Assembly (NCBI RefSeq): GCF_000226565.1
Contig: NC_016041.1
Location: forward strand, 248,001-312,000
Direction: 5' to 3'
Origin: Glaciecola nitratireducens FR1064
GTDB taxonomy: Bacteria; Pseudomonadota; Gammaproteobacteria; Enterobacterales; Alteromonadaceae
Length of the DNA stretch: 64,000 nt
This document shows, in pieces, positions 11,469 through 20,289 of this stretch; position 1 is the stretch's first letter, and each line of letters starts with the position of its first letter. The notes under the pieces are model-generated. The model was not told where the DNA came from. It saw only the letters and a program-made list of their open reading frames with translations, and did not search any database. Position numbers and translations under genes: made by a program.

Positions 11469-12731
11469 CTAACAAACTGGCAAAGTGCTAACACCAATTG
11501 TATTTTTTCCTTCATGTTTGGCCATATACAGCGCCTCATCTGCGCAAGATAGCATTTGATTGGCCAAATCAGTGATTGCTAGCTGCTCATGTTTTGCGGT
11601 GACTATTCCAAAAGAGCAGGAGGCGTTGAATTTATGGGTTCCGCTGTCAAATAATCTGTCTGATATGTGTTCTCGAATTCGTTCAACAATCATAAATGCA
11701 TTATTTTCTTCTTGCTTCTCAGAGAACAAAATTACAAATTCATCACCACCTAATCGGGCAATACAATCAACTGGTCGAATATTATCCTTTATCATTTTTG
11801 TTATTTGCTTAAGCAATTCATCACCACTTGCGTGGCCGTGCTGGTCATTGATGTGCTTAAAGTTGTCTATGTCAAACACGCAAACGGACAAGTTATTCAA
11901 TTCATTTCGCGACATTAAATTAATCGCTTCCGTTAAGCGGATCTCTAAATAACTGCGGGAGAATGCTTGGGTTAGATGGTCATACATAAGACGGTTGTTA
12001 AGTTGGCGTCTATCTTCGTAGAGTTTGTCGATATGAAGAACAAGAACCCACGCTATACAACAAATTACCAAAAAATAGCCAACCCATGCTAATGGCGGAA
12101 AATCAATAACTTGTATTCCCGTGAGCGTATCGCAAACGCCAGTTATCAACCATATTGTATTTGCAACTAACAGCGACTGCACGGTGCTAGTTGCGCCATT
12201 TTCGTGTGTGTTTTGTTGGCGGAGATAAACTTTTACGAGAATAAAAATACAATAAATTCCTAAGACTAATATCCAAGCTCCCCACAATTGAAATAAAGGG
12301 CCATACTTTAAGCCCGTGTAATATTCTGACGTAGAGTAAAATGCTTTACTTAAGAAGTATTGATTTGGCACTGCCGTTAACAATGAAAATATGCCGCATA
12401 TGACGTAGCACCATTTAAGCAAAACGGGGGCTCTGTAATTCAAAAACACCATATAGAAATGCAGGCTCAACAAAATGGTAAACATTGCAGTGATGATGGT
12501 CACACGATTGGAAATATTGAGGTAATTTAGGTTTTCGCCTGAATTAAGTAACACAGCAAAGGCACTAAAAAAAATACCAGTAACCAGCGCAACAAGGGCA
12601 AAGATAAAGTAGTGCGTCACCGATTCTTCTTGGTGAGACTTTAATCGAAAATATAAAAGAATGAAGAAAAAGCTCAAAATCAAGCTAATGCTAGAAGTGA
12701 TAAATAAAGGCAAAGATAATATTTGAACCAT
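11469..12731 (-). CDS. Membrane diguanylate cyclase (seven-helix N-terminus plus GGDEF)
   Basis: This enzyme makes c-di-GMP from two GTP. The first 240 residues hold about seven hydrophobic segments with short loops, resembling a 7TM sensing module; the C-terminal 170 residues are a GGDEF domain. The active site is intact: YDHLTQAFSR, VFDIDNFKHIND, RLGGDEFVILF. RPVD lies five residues before GGDEF, which is the RxxD inhibitory site, so product feedback is expected. The ligand of the membrane part is unknown. The gene is monocistronic, with its 3' end facing the araC-type gene. Confidence 0.92.
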   Translation of the reverse strand: MVQILSLPLFITSSISLILSFFFILLYFRLKSHQEESVTHYFIFALVALVTGIFFSAFAVLLNSGENLNYLNISNRVTIITAMFTILLSLHFYMVFLNYRAPVLLKWCYVICGIFSLLTAVPNQYFLSKAFYSTSEYYTGLKYGPLFQLWGAWILVLGIYCIFILVKVYLRQQNTHENGATSTVQSLLVANTIWLITGVCDTLTGIQVIDFPPLAWVGYFLVICCIAWVLVLHIDKLYEDRRQLNNRLMYDHLTQAFSRSYLEIRLTEAINLMSRNELNNLSVCVFDIDNFKHINDQHGHASGDELLKQITKMIKDNIRPVDCIARLGGDEFVILFSEKQEENNAFMIVERIREHISDRLFDSGTHKFNASCSFGIVTAKHEQLAITDLANQMLSCADEALYMAKHEGKNTIGVSTLPVC

Positions 12732-13098
12732 ACTGACTCTTTATACTGGTTGCAAAGTGCGCGACAGACTTACCGTAAGTTTAGTTTACACTTTAGTAAG
12801 GCTTCACCTTTATCGAATACACGTTGTTATTGATTAATTTTAATCTCACGTATTCAAGTTAATTCACAATATACCCTGTTTTTGATGTCACGTGAAATAG
12901 TCAATGAAGCAAAGGTTTTAAAGGCCCAAGTTATATCGGTTCACTATGCACTAAGATGACCCTAAAGCGATGTTGCCACCGTTTGGATTGGTAAGTTTGC
13001 AAAGTTGATTGAAGTCAATATTATTTAAAAAGGCAGAGCTATACTCCCTACAAAGAAATAAATATATTGAAAATTCAATACGTCTTATAGGAGTTAGC
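12732..13098. other. Gap of about 370 bp between the diguanylate cyclase and PilZ genes
   Basis: The stretch holds the divergent promoters of the cyclase (minus) and PilZ (plus) genes. Apart from the short thiolase-like relic listed separately I see no gene, tRNA or strong dyad. A plus-strand frame extends the PilZ protein upstream to 13009, but the ribosome site argues against that extension. Confidence 0.5.
12951..12999 (-). pseudogene. Short thiolase-like relic (active-site loop fragment)
   Basis: Read on the minus strand, codons give LTNPNGGNIALG and then, after a one-base shift, GHLSA and a stop. This matches the NPNGGAIALGHPIGASG loop that contains the catalytic histidine of thiolases; the intact thiolase gene begins 0.6 kb away on the same strand. 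At the DNA level a 16-base stretch is identical to the intact gene apart from a single inserted base. Nothing thiolase-like is visible on either side, so this is a tiny fragment or a coincidence. Confidence 0.3.
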
Positions 13099-13446
13099 AT
13101 GTCTCTTTATCATCGTACCTATACTAGAATTCCTCTCACTTTAGATGTTCACCTTCAATGTAAAGGAAAACAAGTGAAGGATGCTTGTACACGGAATATT
13201 GATCCCTTTGGCGCATTTATAGAGTTATCTTCCCCTGAACTGAAAGTGAGTGATTTTGTCCGCCTTAGGTTTGCCAATAAATTTATGGGTGACGGTTGCG
13301 TGACGCAAAAAGGCATAGTAGTGCACGCTAGTGATGAAGGGGTTGGGATCTTATTCGCTAATGATACTGAAGAGTTTCGCTCTATGTTGGATAAAGCATT
13401 AACTCGAAAAGGTTCAAGCCCCATCAAGATTCATCTAGGAGCTTAA
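13099..13446 (+). CDS. PilZ-domain c-di-GMP-binding protein
   Basis: PilZ domains bind c-di-GMP and relay it to motility, cellulose or pilus systems. The 115-residue protein is essentially one PilZ domain: the RxxxR motif is RTYTR near the N-terminus, and the second motif (normally D/NxSxxG) reads NIDPFG, keeping the Asn and Gly but with Asp for Ser, so binding could be weakened. TAGGAG 5 nt before ATG 13099 fixes the start; a longer in-frame start at 13009 lacks a ribosome site and adds unrelated residues. It sits next to a diguanylate cyclase gene that is transcribed divergently. Confidence 0.82.
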   Translation: MSLYHRTYTRIPLTLDVHLQCKGKQVKDACTRNIDPFGAFIELSSPELKVSDFVRLRFANKFMGDGCVTQKGIVVHASDEGVGILFANDTEEFRSMLDKALTRKGSSPIKIHLGA

Positions 13447-13479
13447 TTCGTTAAAGAGCTACGTTAGAGTAATTGATCA

Positions 13480-13508
13480 AAAAGCTCGACATTAAATGTC
13501 GAGCTTTT
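13480..13508 (+). terminator. Rho-independent terminator after the PilZ gene
   Basis: A perfect 13-bp stem AAAAGCTCGACAT/ATGTCGAGCTTTT with a 3-nt loop ends in a T run. The A tract on the left makes it usable in both directions, serving the convergent thiolase gene as well. Confidence 0.88.
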
Positions 13509-13588
13509 AATAAAAAATGCCACATAACTTGAAGCCTTTATAACCCATCAATATTGCGCATGGCTTTTATCGGCTAGTATGAAGATAT

Positions 13589-14773
13589 TTATAAACGTTC
13601 AAAAATTACCGCAATACCCTGTCCGCCGCCTATACACATCGTAACAAGTGCATATTTACCACCCGTACGATGGAGTTCATGTATGGCTTTAGTGGCAATA
13701 ACTGCGCCTGATGCGCCAATAGGATGACCTAAAGCGATCGCTCCGCCATTCGGATTCGTTTTTGCAGGGTCGAGATCTAAGCCTTTCGCCACGGTTAGGG
13801 CTTGTGCTGCAAACGCTTCGTTTGACTCAACTACGTCCATTTGGGCAATCGTTAAACCGGCTTTGATTAACGCAGCTTTTGAAGCTGGAATAGGGCCCTC
13901 ACCCATAACATCATTAGGTACACCAGCAACTGCGTAAGATACTATTCTAGCAATTGGAGCAAGATTATTGCTATTAGCGTAGTTCTCACTTGCTAGAGTT
14001 AAGAAGGATGCGCCGTCATTAATACCTGATGCATTACCAGCCGTTACACTGCCGTCTTTTTTAAACGCTGGGCGCATTCCGGCAAGCGATTCTGCTGTAG
14101 TACCTGGCTTAACATGTTCATCAACTTCGAAAAACGTGCTGCCTTTACGGCTTTTCAATTCTACCGGTACAATTTGACTAGTAAAGTAACCTGCTTCAAT
14201 CGCCGCATGAGCGCGAGCATGAGACATTGCAGCGAAAGCATCCTGCTGCTCTCGGCTAATGTCCCATTTTGATGCTAAGTTCTCTGCAGTAATGCCCATG
14301 TGGCCAACACCGAAAGGATCGGTAAGAGTTGCCACCATCATGTCAATCATGCTGCTGTCACCCATTCGGGCTCCTGCACGCATAGCCGGAGATAAATAAC
14401 CACCGCGGGACATATTTTCAACGCCACCACCGATAGCAAGTTCATGATCGCCGAGCATAATGCCTTGAGCCGAGCTTACAACCGCTTGCAAACCTGAACT
14501 GCATAAGCGATTCAAGGCCATTGCGGTTGAATTAAGTGACATTCCAGCCTGAATTGACGCCACGCGCGCAACATACGGAAAGCGTGATTCGGTTGGAATA
14601 GTATTACCCATGATGATTGATTCGTATTTGTCAGCCTCAACGCCTGAAGCTGCAATGCCTTGTGTTAGGACTTGCCCAGCGAGTTCTGCTGGTTCAATGG
14701 AACTTAAACTGCCACTGAAGGTGCCTACTGCTGAACGAACGGCACTTAATACTACAACGCTATTTACACTCAT
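13589..14773 (-). CDS. Acetyl-CoA C-acyltransferase (thiolase)
   Basis: This enzyme condenses or cleaves acyl-CoAs (3-ketoacyl-CoA). The 394-residue length and all three catalytic boxes are standard: LNRLCSSGLQAV with the nucleophilic Cys near 90, NPNGGAIALGHPIGASG with the His near 350 and CIGGGQGIAVIF with the second Cys near 382. It most resembles AtoB/BktB-type degradative or biosynthetic thiolases, and no PHA, FadB or CoA-transferase gene is beside it, so the pathway is undetermined. GGAAAG precedes the ATG. The arsenic operon starts divergently 240 bp away but has no functional tie. Confidence 0.93.
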   Translation of the reverse strand: MSVNSVVVLSAVRSAVGTFSGSLSSIEPAELAGQVLTQGIAASGVEADKYESIIMGNTIPTESRFPYVARVASIQAGMSLNSTAMALNRLCSSGLQAVVSSAQGIMLGDHELAIGGGVENMSRGGYLSPAMRAGARMGDSSMIDMMVATLTDPFGVGHMGITAENLASKWDISREQQDAFAAMSHARAHAAIEAGYFTSQIVPVELKSRKGSTFFEVDEHVKPGTTAESLAGMRPAFKKDGSVTAGNASGINDGASFLTLASENYANSNNLAPIARIVSYAVAGVPNDVMGEGPIPASKAALIKAGLTIAQMDVVESNEAFAAQALTVAKGLDLDPAKTNPNGGAIALGHPIGASGAVIATKAIHELHRTGGKYALVTMCIGGGQGIAVIFERL

Positions 14774-14968
14774 GATTGCTTTCCAATTTGTTATTTGCGA
14801 TTAATGAATACAGCTTGGGTATCTATATAAAGTACAACGAAAAGGTAAAATGTGAAAGCGAGTGATCATAGACATTAGTGTTATACAGAGCCTCTGATGA
14901 TTTACTTGAAAGCCGGACATGCCCATATTCAGCCGCTTTTTTAAATTACCGATTGACTGAGTTTTATT

Positions 14969-14990
14969 CATATGCGAAATTACACATATG
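14969..14990 (+). promoter_or_regulatory. Putative ArsR operator
   Basis: CATATGYG-N6-CRCATATG forms a near-perfect 22-bp dyad (15 of 16 stem positions pair as an inverted repeat) ending 22 nt before the arsR start codon. ArsR repressors typically bind such AT-rich dyads over their own promoter and release on arsenite. Binding is inferred from position and symmetry. Confidence 0.5.
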
Positions 14991-15012
14991 TTATTTCCCA
15001 CATGTACTTCGG

Positions 15013-15348
15013 ATGAATCCTTGTACCTTTTTTAAATGTCTCGCAGACGAGACTCGATTGAAATCACTGCTACTCATTGTCCAAGTAGGTGAGACGTGTG
15101 TTTGTGACTTAATGGAGGCACTTGACCTCGATCAACCTAAAACATCTCGTCATTTAGCGCAGCTTCGTAGGTGCGGTATTTTAATTGATGAACGACGTGG
15201 TAAATGGGTATTTTACAAGTTAAATCCTGATTTGCCGCAGTGGGCTAGTGATGTCATCGTCAATGCTGCGGAGCATAATGCTGACTATATTAGTGCAGCA
15301 TTACAAAAATTGGTTGCATCGCAATCTTCCTCTATCTCTTGTTGTTAA
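15013..15348 (+). CDS. arsR: ArsR-type arsenite-responsive repressor
   Basis: This is the winged-helix metalloregulator of the arsenic operon. The 111-residue protein starts FFKCLADETRL and has the alpha3 metal-binding signature CVCDL (Cys29, Cys31), then the recognition helix QPKTSRHLAQLRRCG and wing RGKWVFYKL. Extra cysteines at 4, 9 and the C-terminal pair may add ligands. A longer in-frame start at 14878 would run through the putative operator, so ATG 15013 is used although its ribosome site is weak. It heads a tightly packed operon with arsC, arsH and acr3 and is probably its autorepressor. Confidence 0.9.
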   Translation: MNPCTFFKCLADETRLKSLLLIVQVGETCVCDLMEALDLDQPKTSRHLAQLRRCGILIDERRGKWVFYKLNPDLPQWASDVIVNAAEHNADYISAALQKLVASQSSSISCC

Positions 15349-15364
15349 TCAAAGGCGACTACTC

Positions 15365-15847
15365 ATGAAAGCGCGCATGAAAATTCTTTATATTTGTACT
15401 CATAATCGATGCCGAAGCATTTTGTCTGAAGCCATCACCAACAGTATCGCGGGTGATGTAATTGACGCGAAAAGTGCGGGCAGCCAACCCGTTGGTGAGG
15501 TGCATCCTCTATCGCTAAAGTATCTTATGCAAACGGGTCACTCTATTGAAAATTTGCAAAGCCAGTCTTGGGACGACTTTGAAAACTTTGAGCCAGATCT
15601 TGTCGTCACTGTTTGTGATTCTGCTGCTAATGAGACGTGCCCTGTGTATTTTGGCAATAGTTTACAGGTGCATTGGGGTCTGACCGATCCTTCAAAGATA
15701 ACGGGCGACGAGTCAGAAATAGAAACAGCGTTTTTGGTCTGTATTGACGAAATAATAAAACGCGTCCACAAGCTGAAAGATATTGCGGAACAAAACTTGA
15801 ATAAAACCGAACTTAAAGCCGCTCTTGCCGCTGTGGGTGCCAATTAA
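15365..15847 (+). CDS. arsC: Arsenate reductase, low-molecular-weight phosphatase type
   Basis: This enzyme reduces arsenate to arsenite. The 160-residue protein has the P-loop CTHNRCR (C-x5-R, Cys11 to Arg17) and two further cysteines, Cys84 and Cys92, in [10 protein letters not shown], matching the three-cysteine relay of the thioredoxin-coupled S. aureus-type enzyme. DPSK corresponds to the DPx general-acid loop. ATG 15365 follows AAAGG at 9 nt; the MK at 15377 is an alternative. Its stop codon shares one base with the arsH start (TAATG). Confidence 0.93.
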   Translation: MKARMKILYICTHNRCRSILSEAITNSIAGDVIDAKSAGSQPVGEVHPLSLKYLMQTGHSIENLQSQSWDDFENFEPDLVVTVCDSAANETCPVYFGNSLQVHWGLTDPSKITGDESEIETAFLVCIDEIIKRVHKLKDIAEQNLNKTELKAALAAVGAN

Positions 15848-16560
15848 TGTCAGAGCAACAACCCACATTACCCAATATTGAAGAGAGCGCTTTCGATATA
15901 CCATCTACAAACGCTATGCAGCTAAGCTCTTCAACGCATAAACCTCGAATATTGCTTTTATATGGCTCGCTCAGAGAACGTTCATTCAGTCGTCTAGCAG
16001 TTGAAGAGAGTGCTCGACTCTTGAATGCCTTTGGTGCAGAAACCCGTATTTTTAATCCGACTGGATTACCTCAACCGGATACAGAAGATGATTCACATCC
16101 CAAAGTGAAAGAGTTGCGTGAACTGATGATCTGGTCTGAAGGGCAGGTATGGTGTTCACCCGAGCGTCACGGAGCAATGACCGGAATTCTGAAAAGTCAA
16201 ATCGATTGGGTGCCATTAAATATGGGAGGCGTGCGTCCTACTCAAGGCAAAACCTTGGCTATTATGCAAGTTTGTGGTGGTTCTCAATCATTCAATGCGG
16301 TTAATCAAATGCGTGTTTTAGGTCGTTGGATGAGAATGGTCACTATCCCTAATCAATCTTCCGTTGCAAAAGCATTTTTGGAGTTTGAAGAAGATGGCCG
16401 AATGAAAGCATCACCTTATTATAATCGTATTGTGGACGTCATGGAGGAGTTGATGAAATTCACCTTACTGCTGCGTGATAATAAAGACTATTTTGTTGAC
16501 CGTTATTCCGAGCGAGTAGAAACCGCAGAACAGGTAAGTCAGCGCGTTAACCAAAAGTGA
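15847..16560 (+). CDS. arsH: ArsH, NADPH-dependent FMN reductase of arsenic operons
   Basis: ArsH enzymes oxidise trivalent organoarsenicals and also act as NADPH:FMN/quinone reductases. The 237-residue flavodoxin-like protein has the FMN loop [12 protein letters not shown], the PERHGAMTG segment and [22 protein letters not shown], which are hallmark stretches of ArsH tetramers. The start overlaps the arsC stop by one base, so the two are translationally coupled. Its presence suggests resistance to methylated arsenicals as well as inorganic arsenic. Confidence 0.95.
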   Translation: MSEQQPTLPNIEESAFDIPSTNAMQLSSSTHKPRILLLYGSLRERSFSRLAVEESARLLNAFGAETRIFNPTGLPQPDTEDDSHPKVKELRELMIWSEGQVWCSPERHGAMTGILKSQIDWVPLNMGGVRPTQGKTLAIMQVCGGSQSFNAVNQMRVLGRWMRMVTIPNQSSVAKAFLEFEEDGRMKASPYYNRIVDVMEELMKFTLLLRDNKDYFVDRYSERVETAEQVSQRVNQK

Positions 16561-16573
16561 TGATAAGGAGTTT

Positions 16574-17593
16574 ATGATGGGATTGTTCGAACGCTATTTA
16601 TCCGTTTGGGTAGGACTTGCGATTATCACAGGCATTATTGCGGGTTCGATTGTACCCGACGCCTTTGCTGTGATTGCAGAGCTGGAATTTGCGCATGTTA
16701 ATATTGTTATCGCTGTTCTCATTTGGTTAATGATTTATCCGATGATGGTACAAATCGATTTTTCATCAATCAAAGACGTCGGTAAAAGGCCAAAAGGTTT
16801 GGTGTTGACGCTGGTGATAAATTGGCTAGTTAAACCATTCACAATGGCTTTTCTTGGTTGGTTATTCTTTAAAGTGTTGTTTGCCGATTGGGTTGATCCT
16901 GAAACCGCAACAGAATACATCGCCGGGATGATACTGCTTGGCGTAGCACCTTGCACCGCAATGGTCTTCGTTTGGAGTCAGATGACTAAGGGCGATGCTA
17001 ACTACACGCTCGTGCAGGTTTCAATTAACGACATCATTATGATTTTCGCCTTCGCTCCAATTGCAGGTTTATTACTCGGCGTTACTGATATTACCGTGCC
17101 TTGGGATACACTCTTGCTGTCGGTTGTACTTTATGTGCTGGTGCCTCTGCTAGCCGGAGCCTTCACACGAAAAGTCCTAGATAACGGCGATGACCATTCA
17201 AAGGTCGATAAATTTCTGAGCACAATGAAGCCATGGTCTATTGTTGGTTTGATAGCAACGGTAACTTTATTGTTCGGTTTCCAAGCAGACACCATATTAT
17301 CCAAACCGGAAGCTATCGTGCTAATCGCGATACCGTTGCTGATCCAAACTTACGGGATATTTGCGATTGCTTATTGGTTGGCAAAGCGCATGAAGCTTCC
17401 ACACAAGATAGCTGCACCCGCTTGTATGATTGGCACATCTAATTTCTTTGAACTCGCGGTTGCAGTTGCGATTTCATTATTTGGTCTGCATTCAGGCGCA
17501 GCTCTTGCAACGGTGGTTGGTGTGCTTGTTGAAGTGCCCGTTATGCTGTCGCTTGTATGGTTCGCTAATCGCACAAGACACTGGTTTACATAG
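16574..17593 (+). CDS. acr3: Acr3-type arsenite efflux antiporter
   Basis: This inner-membrane carrier extrudes arsenite. The 339-residue protein is almost entirely hydrophobic, with ten predicted helices, and contains the Acr3 motif [14 protein letters not shown] with the essential cysteine near residue 128, and [16 protein letters not shown] near the C-terminus. It is distinct from the ArsB family. AAGGAG lies 3 nt before the first ATG and 6 nt before the second (16577), so the second may be used. It closes the arsenic operon. Confidence 0.95.
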   Translation: MMGLFERYLSVWVGLAIITGIIAGSIVPDAFAVIAELEFAHVNIVIAVLIWLMIYPMMVQIDFSSIKDVGKRPKGLVLTLVINWLVKPFTMAFLGWLFFKVLFADWVDPETATEYIAGMILLGVAPCTAMVFVWSQMTKGDANYTLVQVSINDIIMIFAFAPIAGLLLGVTDITVPWDTLLLSVVLYVLVPLLAGAFTRKVLDNGDDHSKVDKFLSTMKPWSIVGLIATVTLLFGFQADTILSKPEAIVLIAIPLLIQTYGIFAIAYWLAKRMKLPHKIAAPACMIGTSNFFELAVAVAISLFGLHSGAALATVVGVLVEVPVMLSLVWFANRTRHWFT

Positions 17594-17808
17594 GTGCACC
17601 TTTCGTAGGTGGTGGCAACTAAACGAGTTGAAATGCTCGATGTATCCATACGGATGACTGCATTAATGTGCGTGCAGCCAAGTTTTTAATTTCGTCGCAA
17701 ACTACTCAAGCTGAATATGAAGCAGTAAGTTTTGTTTCCATGGTTTATTGAATAGATCTGGCACATCGTTTACTCTTTTTGCACTTAACTAAAAAAGTGA
17801 CATTCATC

Positions 17809-18681
17809 ATGACGCACACATCTACCTTTATTGACGGACTCTATTTCGGCGAAAGCCCTCGTTGGCATGAAGGCAGACTTTGGTATAGCGATTTTTATGA
17901 TAAAGCAATTAAATCGGCAGACCTTAAAGGTGAGGTTAAATTAGAAGTGCAGTTGGATGAACAGCCCTCTGGCCTAGGATGGATGCCTGATGGACGATTA
18001 CTGTTCGTCTGCATGGAGTCACTTGCTTTAAAAAGACTCGAGAAAAATAAGTTGGTTTTGCACGCTAACTTATCTCAATACTCAAAGCATTTATGCAACG
18101 ACATGGTAGTGGATAAGCACGGTAATGCTTACGTAGGGAACTTTGGCTTTAATCTTGATCACGAATTGCAAACACGCGGTGTAGCCGACGTGATCGCCAG
18201 TCATCCAAAAGCCAATATAGTTCGAGTAACTCCGCAAGGAGAGGTTAGCGTTGCGAGTGGCGGTATGAGCTTCCCAAATGGTTCTGTTATTACGCCCGAT
18301 GGAAAAACACTAATTGTCGCCGAAACCTTAGGTTTGCGATTAACTGCGTTCGATATTCTTGAAAACGGTGAACTCACAAATAGAAGAGAGTGGGCTGCAA
18401 CTGGTGCCCGAGCACCTGACGGAATTTGCATGAATGCGGATGGCTATATATGGGTAGCAAATGCGGTCGGCAACGAGTGTGTGCTACTCGCCGAGGGTGG
18501 TGAAGTCTTACAGGTAGTGAATACGAGTCAAAATTGTTATGCCTGTATGCTGGGCGGAGATGACGGTAAAACTTTGTTTATGATGACGGCAGAGAGTTCT
18601 GAAGCATCAATCGTTAGCGCTAGCAGAGGCGGCAAAATAGAGATGTTGAAAGTAGCATCGCCTGGGGCTGGAAGACCTTAG
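17809..18681 (+). CDS. SMP-30/gluconolactonase/LRE-family hydrolase
   Basis: This is a six-bladed beta-propeller lactonase-type enzyme. The 290-residue protein has the metal-site residues expected for the family: Glu in FGESPRW, Asn in CNDMVVD/GNAYVGNFGF, and Asp in APDGICMNADGYIWVAN. The substrate cannot be told; relatives act on gluconolactone or other sugar lactones. ATG 17809 gives the conserved N-terminus; a TTG ten codons earlier is less likely. It lies 215 bp downstream of acr3 without a clear terminator between them, but arsenic function is not implied. Confidence 0.88.
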   Translation: MTHTSTFIDGLYFGESPRWHEGRLWYSDFYDKAIKSADLKGEVKLEVQLDEQPSGLGWMPDGRLLFVCMESLALKRLEKNKLVLHANLSQYSKHLCNDMVVDKHGNAYVGNFGFNLDHELQTRGVADVIASHPKANIVRVTPQGEVSVASGGMSFPNGSVITPDGKTLIVAETLGLRLTAFDILENGELTNRREWAATGARAPDGICMNADGYIWVANAVGNECVLLAEGGEVLQVVNTSQNCYACMLGGDDGKTLFMMTAESSEASIVSASRGGKIEMLKVASPGAGRP

Positions 18682-18762
18682 CTTAATGGTTAGCGTCTAT
18701 ACTGATCCCGTCTAAAACCAGGCTTTATATTGAGGTTCAAGCTACTGAACTTCAACCACTAG

Positions 18763-19233
18763 CTACGATTGTTTAGCTTTGATCACTAATGAACCAACAT
18801 CAGCCTGAATCACTTCTACTAGGGTGCCTTTTGCCAAGTCCTCATGAGCATTCAAGTACCAGTTGATGCCTGAATACTGATACTGAGGCTTGTCCTTCAT
18901 TGGCAATGCAGCTTCTACGTTTTCGCTTAACACGAATGTATGTCCAATTAGGTCGGAATCAGCCCGCTTGTGATCCACTTTATTCTGTAATTTTGAGAGC
19001 TTTCTCCAAAGTAAAGCAGCAAACACTACAGTGAAAAGAGCAATTGAAATTAAGGCCGAATGCAGCGTTTCAGGAATCAGTCCAGCCCACATGATCAAGG
19101 CTGTTGCGAGAGCCGCTAAGCCAGTAAAGAACAGGAAAAAAGTGCTAAAACCCAACACGACAATTTCAACAATCAGTAATATGATGCCGATGATCAGTAT
19201 GCTTTCAATTAAGTTGCTAGCAGCCCATTCCAT
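18763..19233 (-). CDS. NfeD-family membrane protein, partner of QmcA
   Basis: The 156-residue short NfeD protein has two or three N-terminal helices (about 10-75) and a C-terminal OB-fold (about 90-153: GHTFVLSENV ... GINWYLNAHEDLAKGTLVEV). NfeD proteins pair with SPFH proteins in membrane microdomains. Its ATG lies one base after the qmcA stop, and AAGGAG sits within the last codons of qmcA, so they are translationally coupled. Confidence 0.9.
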   Translation of the reverse strand: MEWAASNLIESILIIGIILLIVEIVVLGFSTFFLFFTGLAALATALIMWAGLIPETLHSALISIALFTVVFAALLWRKLSKLQNKVDHKRADSDLIGHTFVLSENVEAALPMKDKPQYQYSGINWYLNAHEDLAKGTLVEVIQADVGSLVIKAKQS

Positions 19234-19234
19234 A

Positions 19235-20176
19235 TTAAACTCCTTTTTTACTCAGAGCGTTAATAATGCTGGTGGCTTGAGCCACTACAGATGCCGCCTC
19301 AGTGCTTGAGTCAGGTAACAAAATAACACTCGACTCCTTGGCTATTGCTTTCTTAGCTTCAATTGCTCTAGTCGCCAAGTCCAGCTGAATAGCTTTTTGA
19401 CCTTCGTCGGTATTCGCGGCTTCACCTACTTTCTTGAGTGCTTCGGCTTGTGCTTCTGCTACTGCAACAATTGCTGATGCTTCACCTTGCGCTCGCAAGA
19501 TCTGTTCTGATTTATCACCTTCAGCGGCCAGTACTACCGATGCTTTTTCACCTTCAGCGCGGTTAATAGCAGCCTGTCTATCACCTTCAGACTCTAGGAT
19601 TTGCGCACGTTTTACTCGTTCGGCCTTCATTTGCGCTTCCATTGCTTCCATGATGGAGCCCGGCGGGATAATGTCTTTAATTTCATATCGCATTACTTGA
19701 ATTCCCCAAGGACCTGCGGCTTGGTTAATTGCTGTTACGATATTTAAGTTCAATATATCTCTTTCTTCGAAGGTCTTGTCGAGCTCCATTTTACCTAATT
19801 CAGAGCGCATGGTGGTTTGCGCTAACTGTGTTACTGCAAACACATAATCTTCAACGCCATAGGTTGCTTTGTATGGGTCCATGACTCGGAAATATAAAAC
19901 ACCGTCGACCATCAACGAAATGTTGTCTTTGGTGATAGCACTTTGCTCTTGCACATCAACCGCTTGTTCTTTCAATGAACGGTCAGCTGAAATACGGTCG
20001 ATAAAAGGTAAAATGAAGTTCAGACCGGCTTCTTTGGTCGACTGAAACTTACCAAATCGTTCAATGACGTAGGCTCTATTTTGAGGCACAAATTTAATGC
20101 TGCTTCTTAAGAAGACCAACACTAAAACAACGATCGCAACCTCTACGGTCAAGATATAATCAAACAATATGTCCAT
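19235..20176 (-). CDS. qmcA: QmcA-like SPFH/band-7 (stomatin-type) membrane protein
   Basis: The protein has one N-terminal transmembrane helix (about 5-22), then an SPFH domain (FVPQNRAYVIERFGKFQ ... RDILNLNIVTAINQAAGPWG) and an Ala/Glu-rich coiled coil rich in RAEGEKASVVLAAEGDK repeats. 313 residues is the usual size. These proteins form oligomeric rings in the inner membrane and modulate membrane proteases. It is the first gene of a qmcA-nfeD pair downstream of the alpha-E gene, with AAGGAAG before the ATG. Confidence 0.93.
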   Translation of the reverse strand: MDILFDYILTVEVAIVVLVLVFLRSSIKFVPQNRAYVIERFGKFQSTKEAGLNFILPFIDRISADRSLKEQAVDVQEQSAITKDNISLMVDGVLYFRVMDPYKATYGVEDYVFAVTQLAQTTMRSELGKMELDKTFEERDILNLNIVTAINQAAGPWGIQVMRYEIKDIIPPGSIMEAMEAQMKAERVKRAQILESEGDRQAAINRAEGEKASVVLAAEGDKSEQILRAQGEASAIVAVAEAQAEALKKVGEAANTDEGQKAIQLDLATRAIEAKKAIAKESSVILLPDSSTEAASVVAQATSIINALSKKGV

Positions 20177-20289
20177 TTACTACTTCCTTTATGGTGTTCT
20201 TTTGATACGACGAGCTCACATTTGAGTCGATATTACTCTATCAGCCTAAGTTTACTACTACGATTCTGTAACATTTGATGAATTACGTT

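Noticed and set aside
11560-11952. 130-codon plus-strand frame inside the diguanylate cyclase gene
   Set aside because: Lies antisense to the conserved GGDEF domain; no ribosome site and no family.
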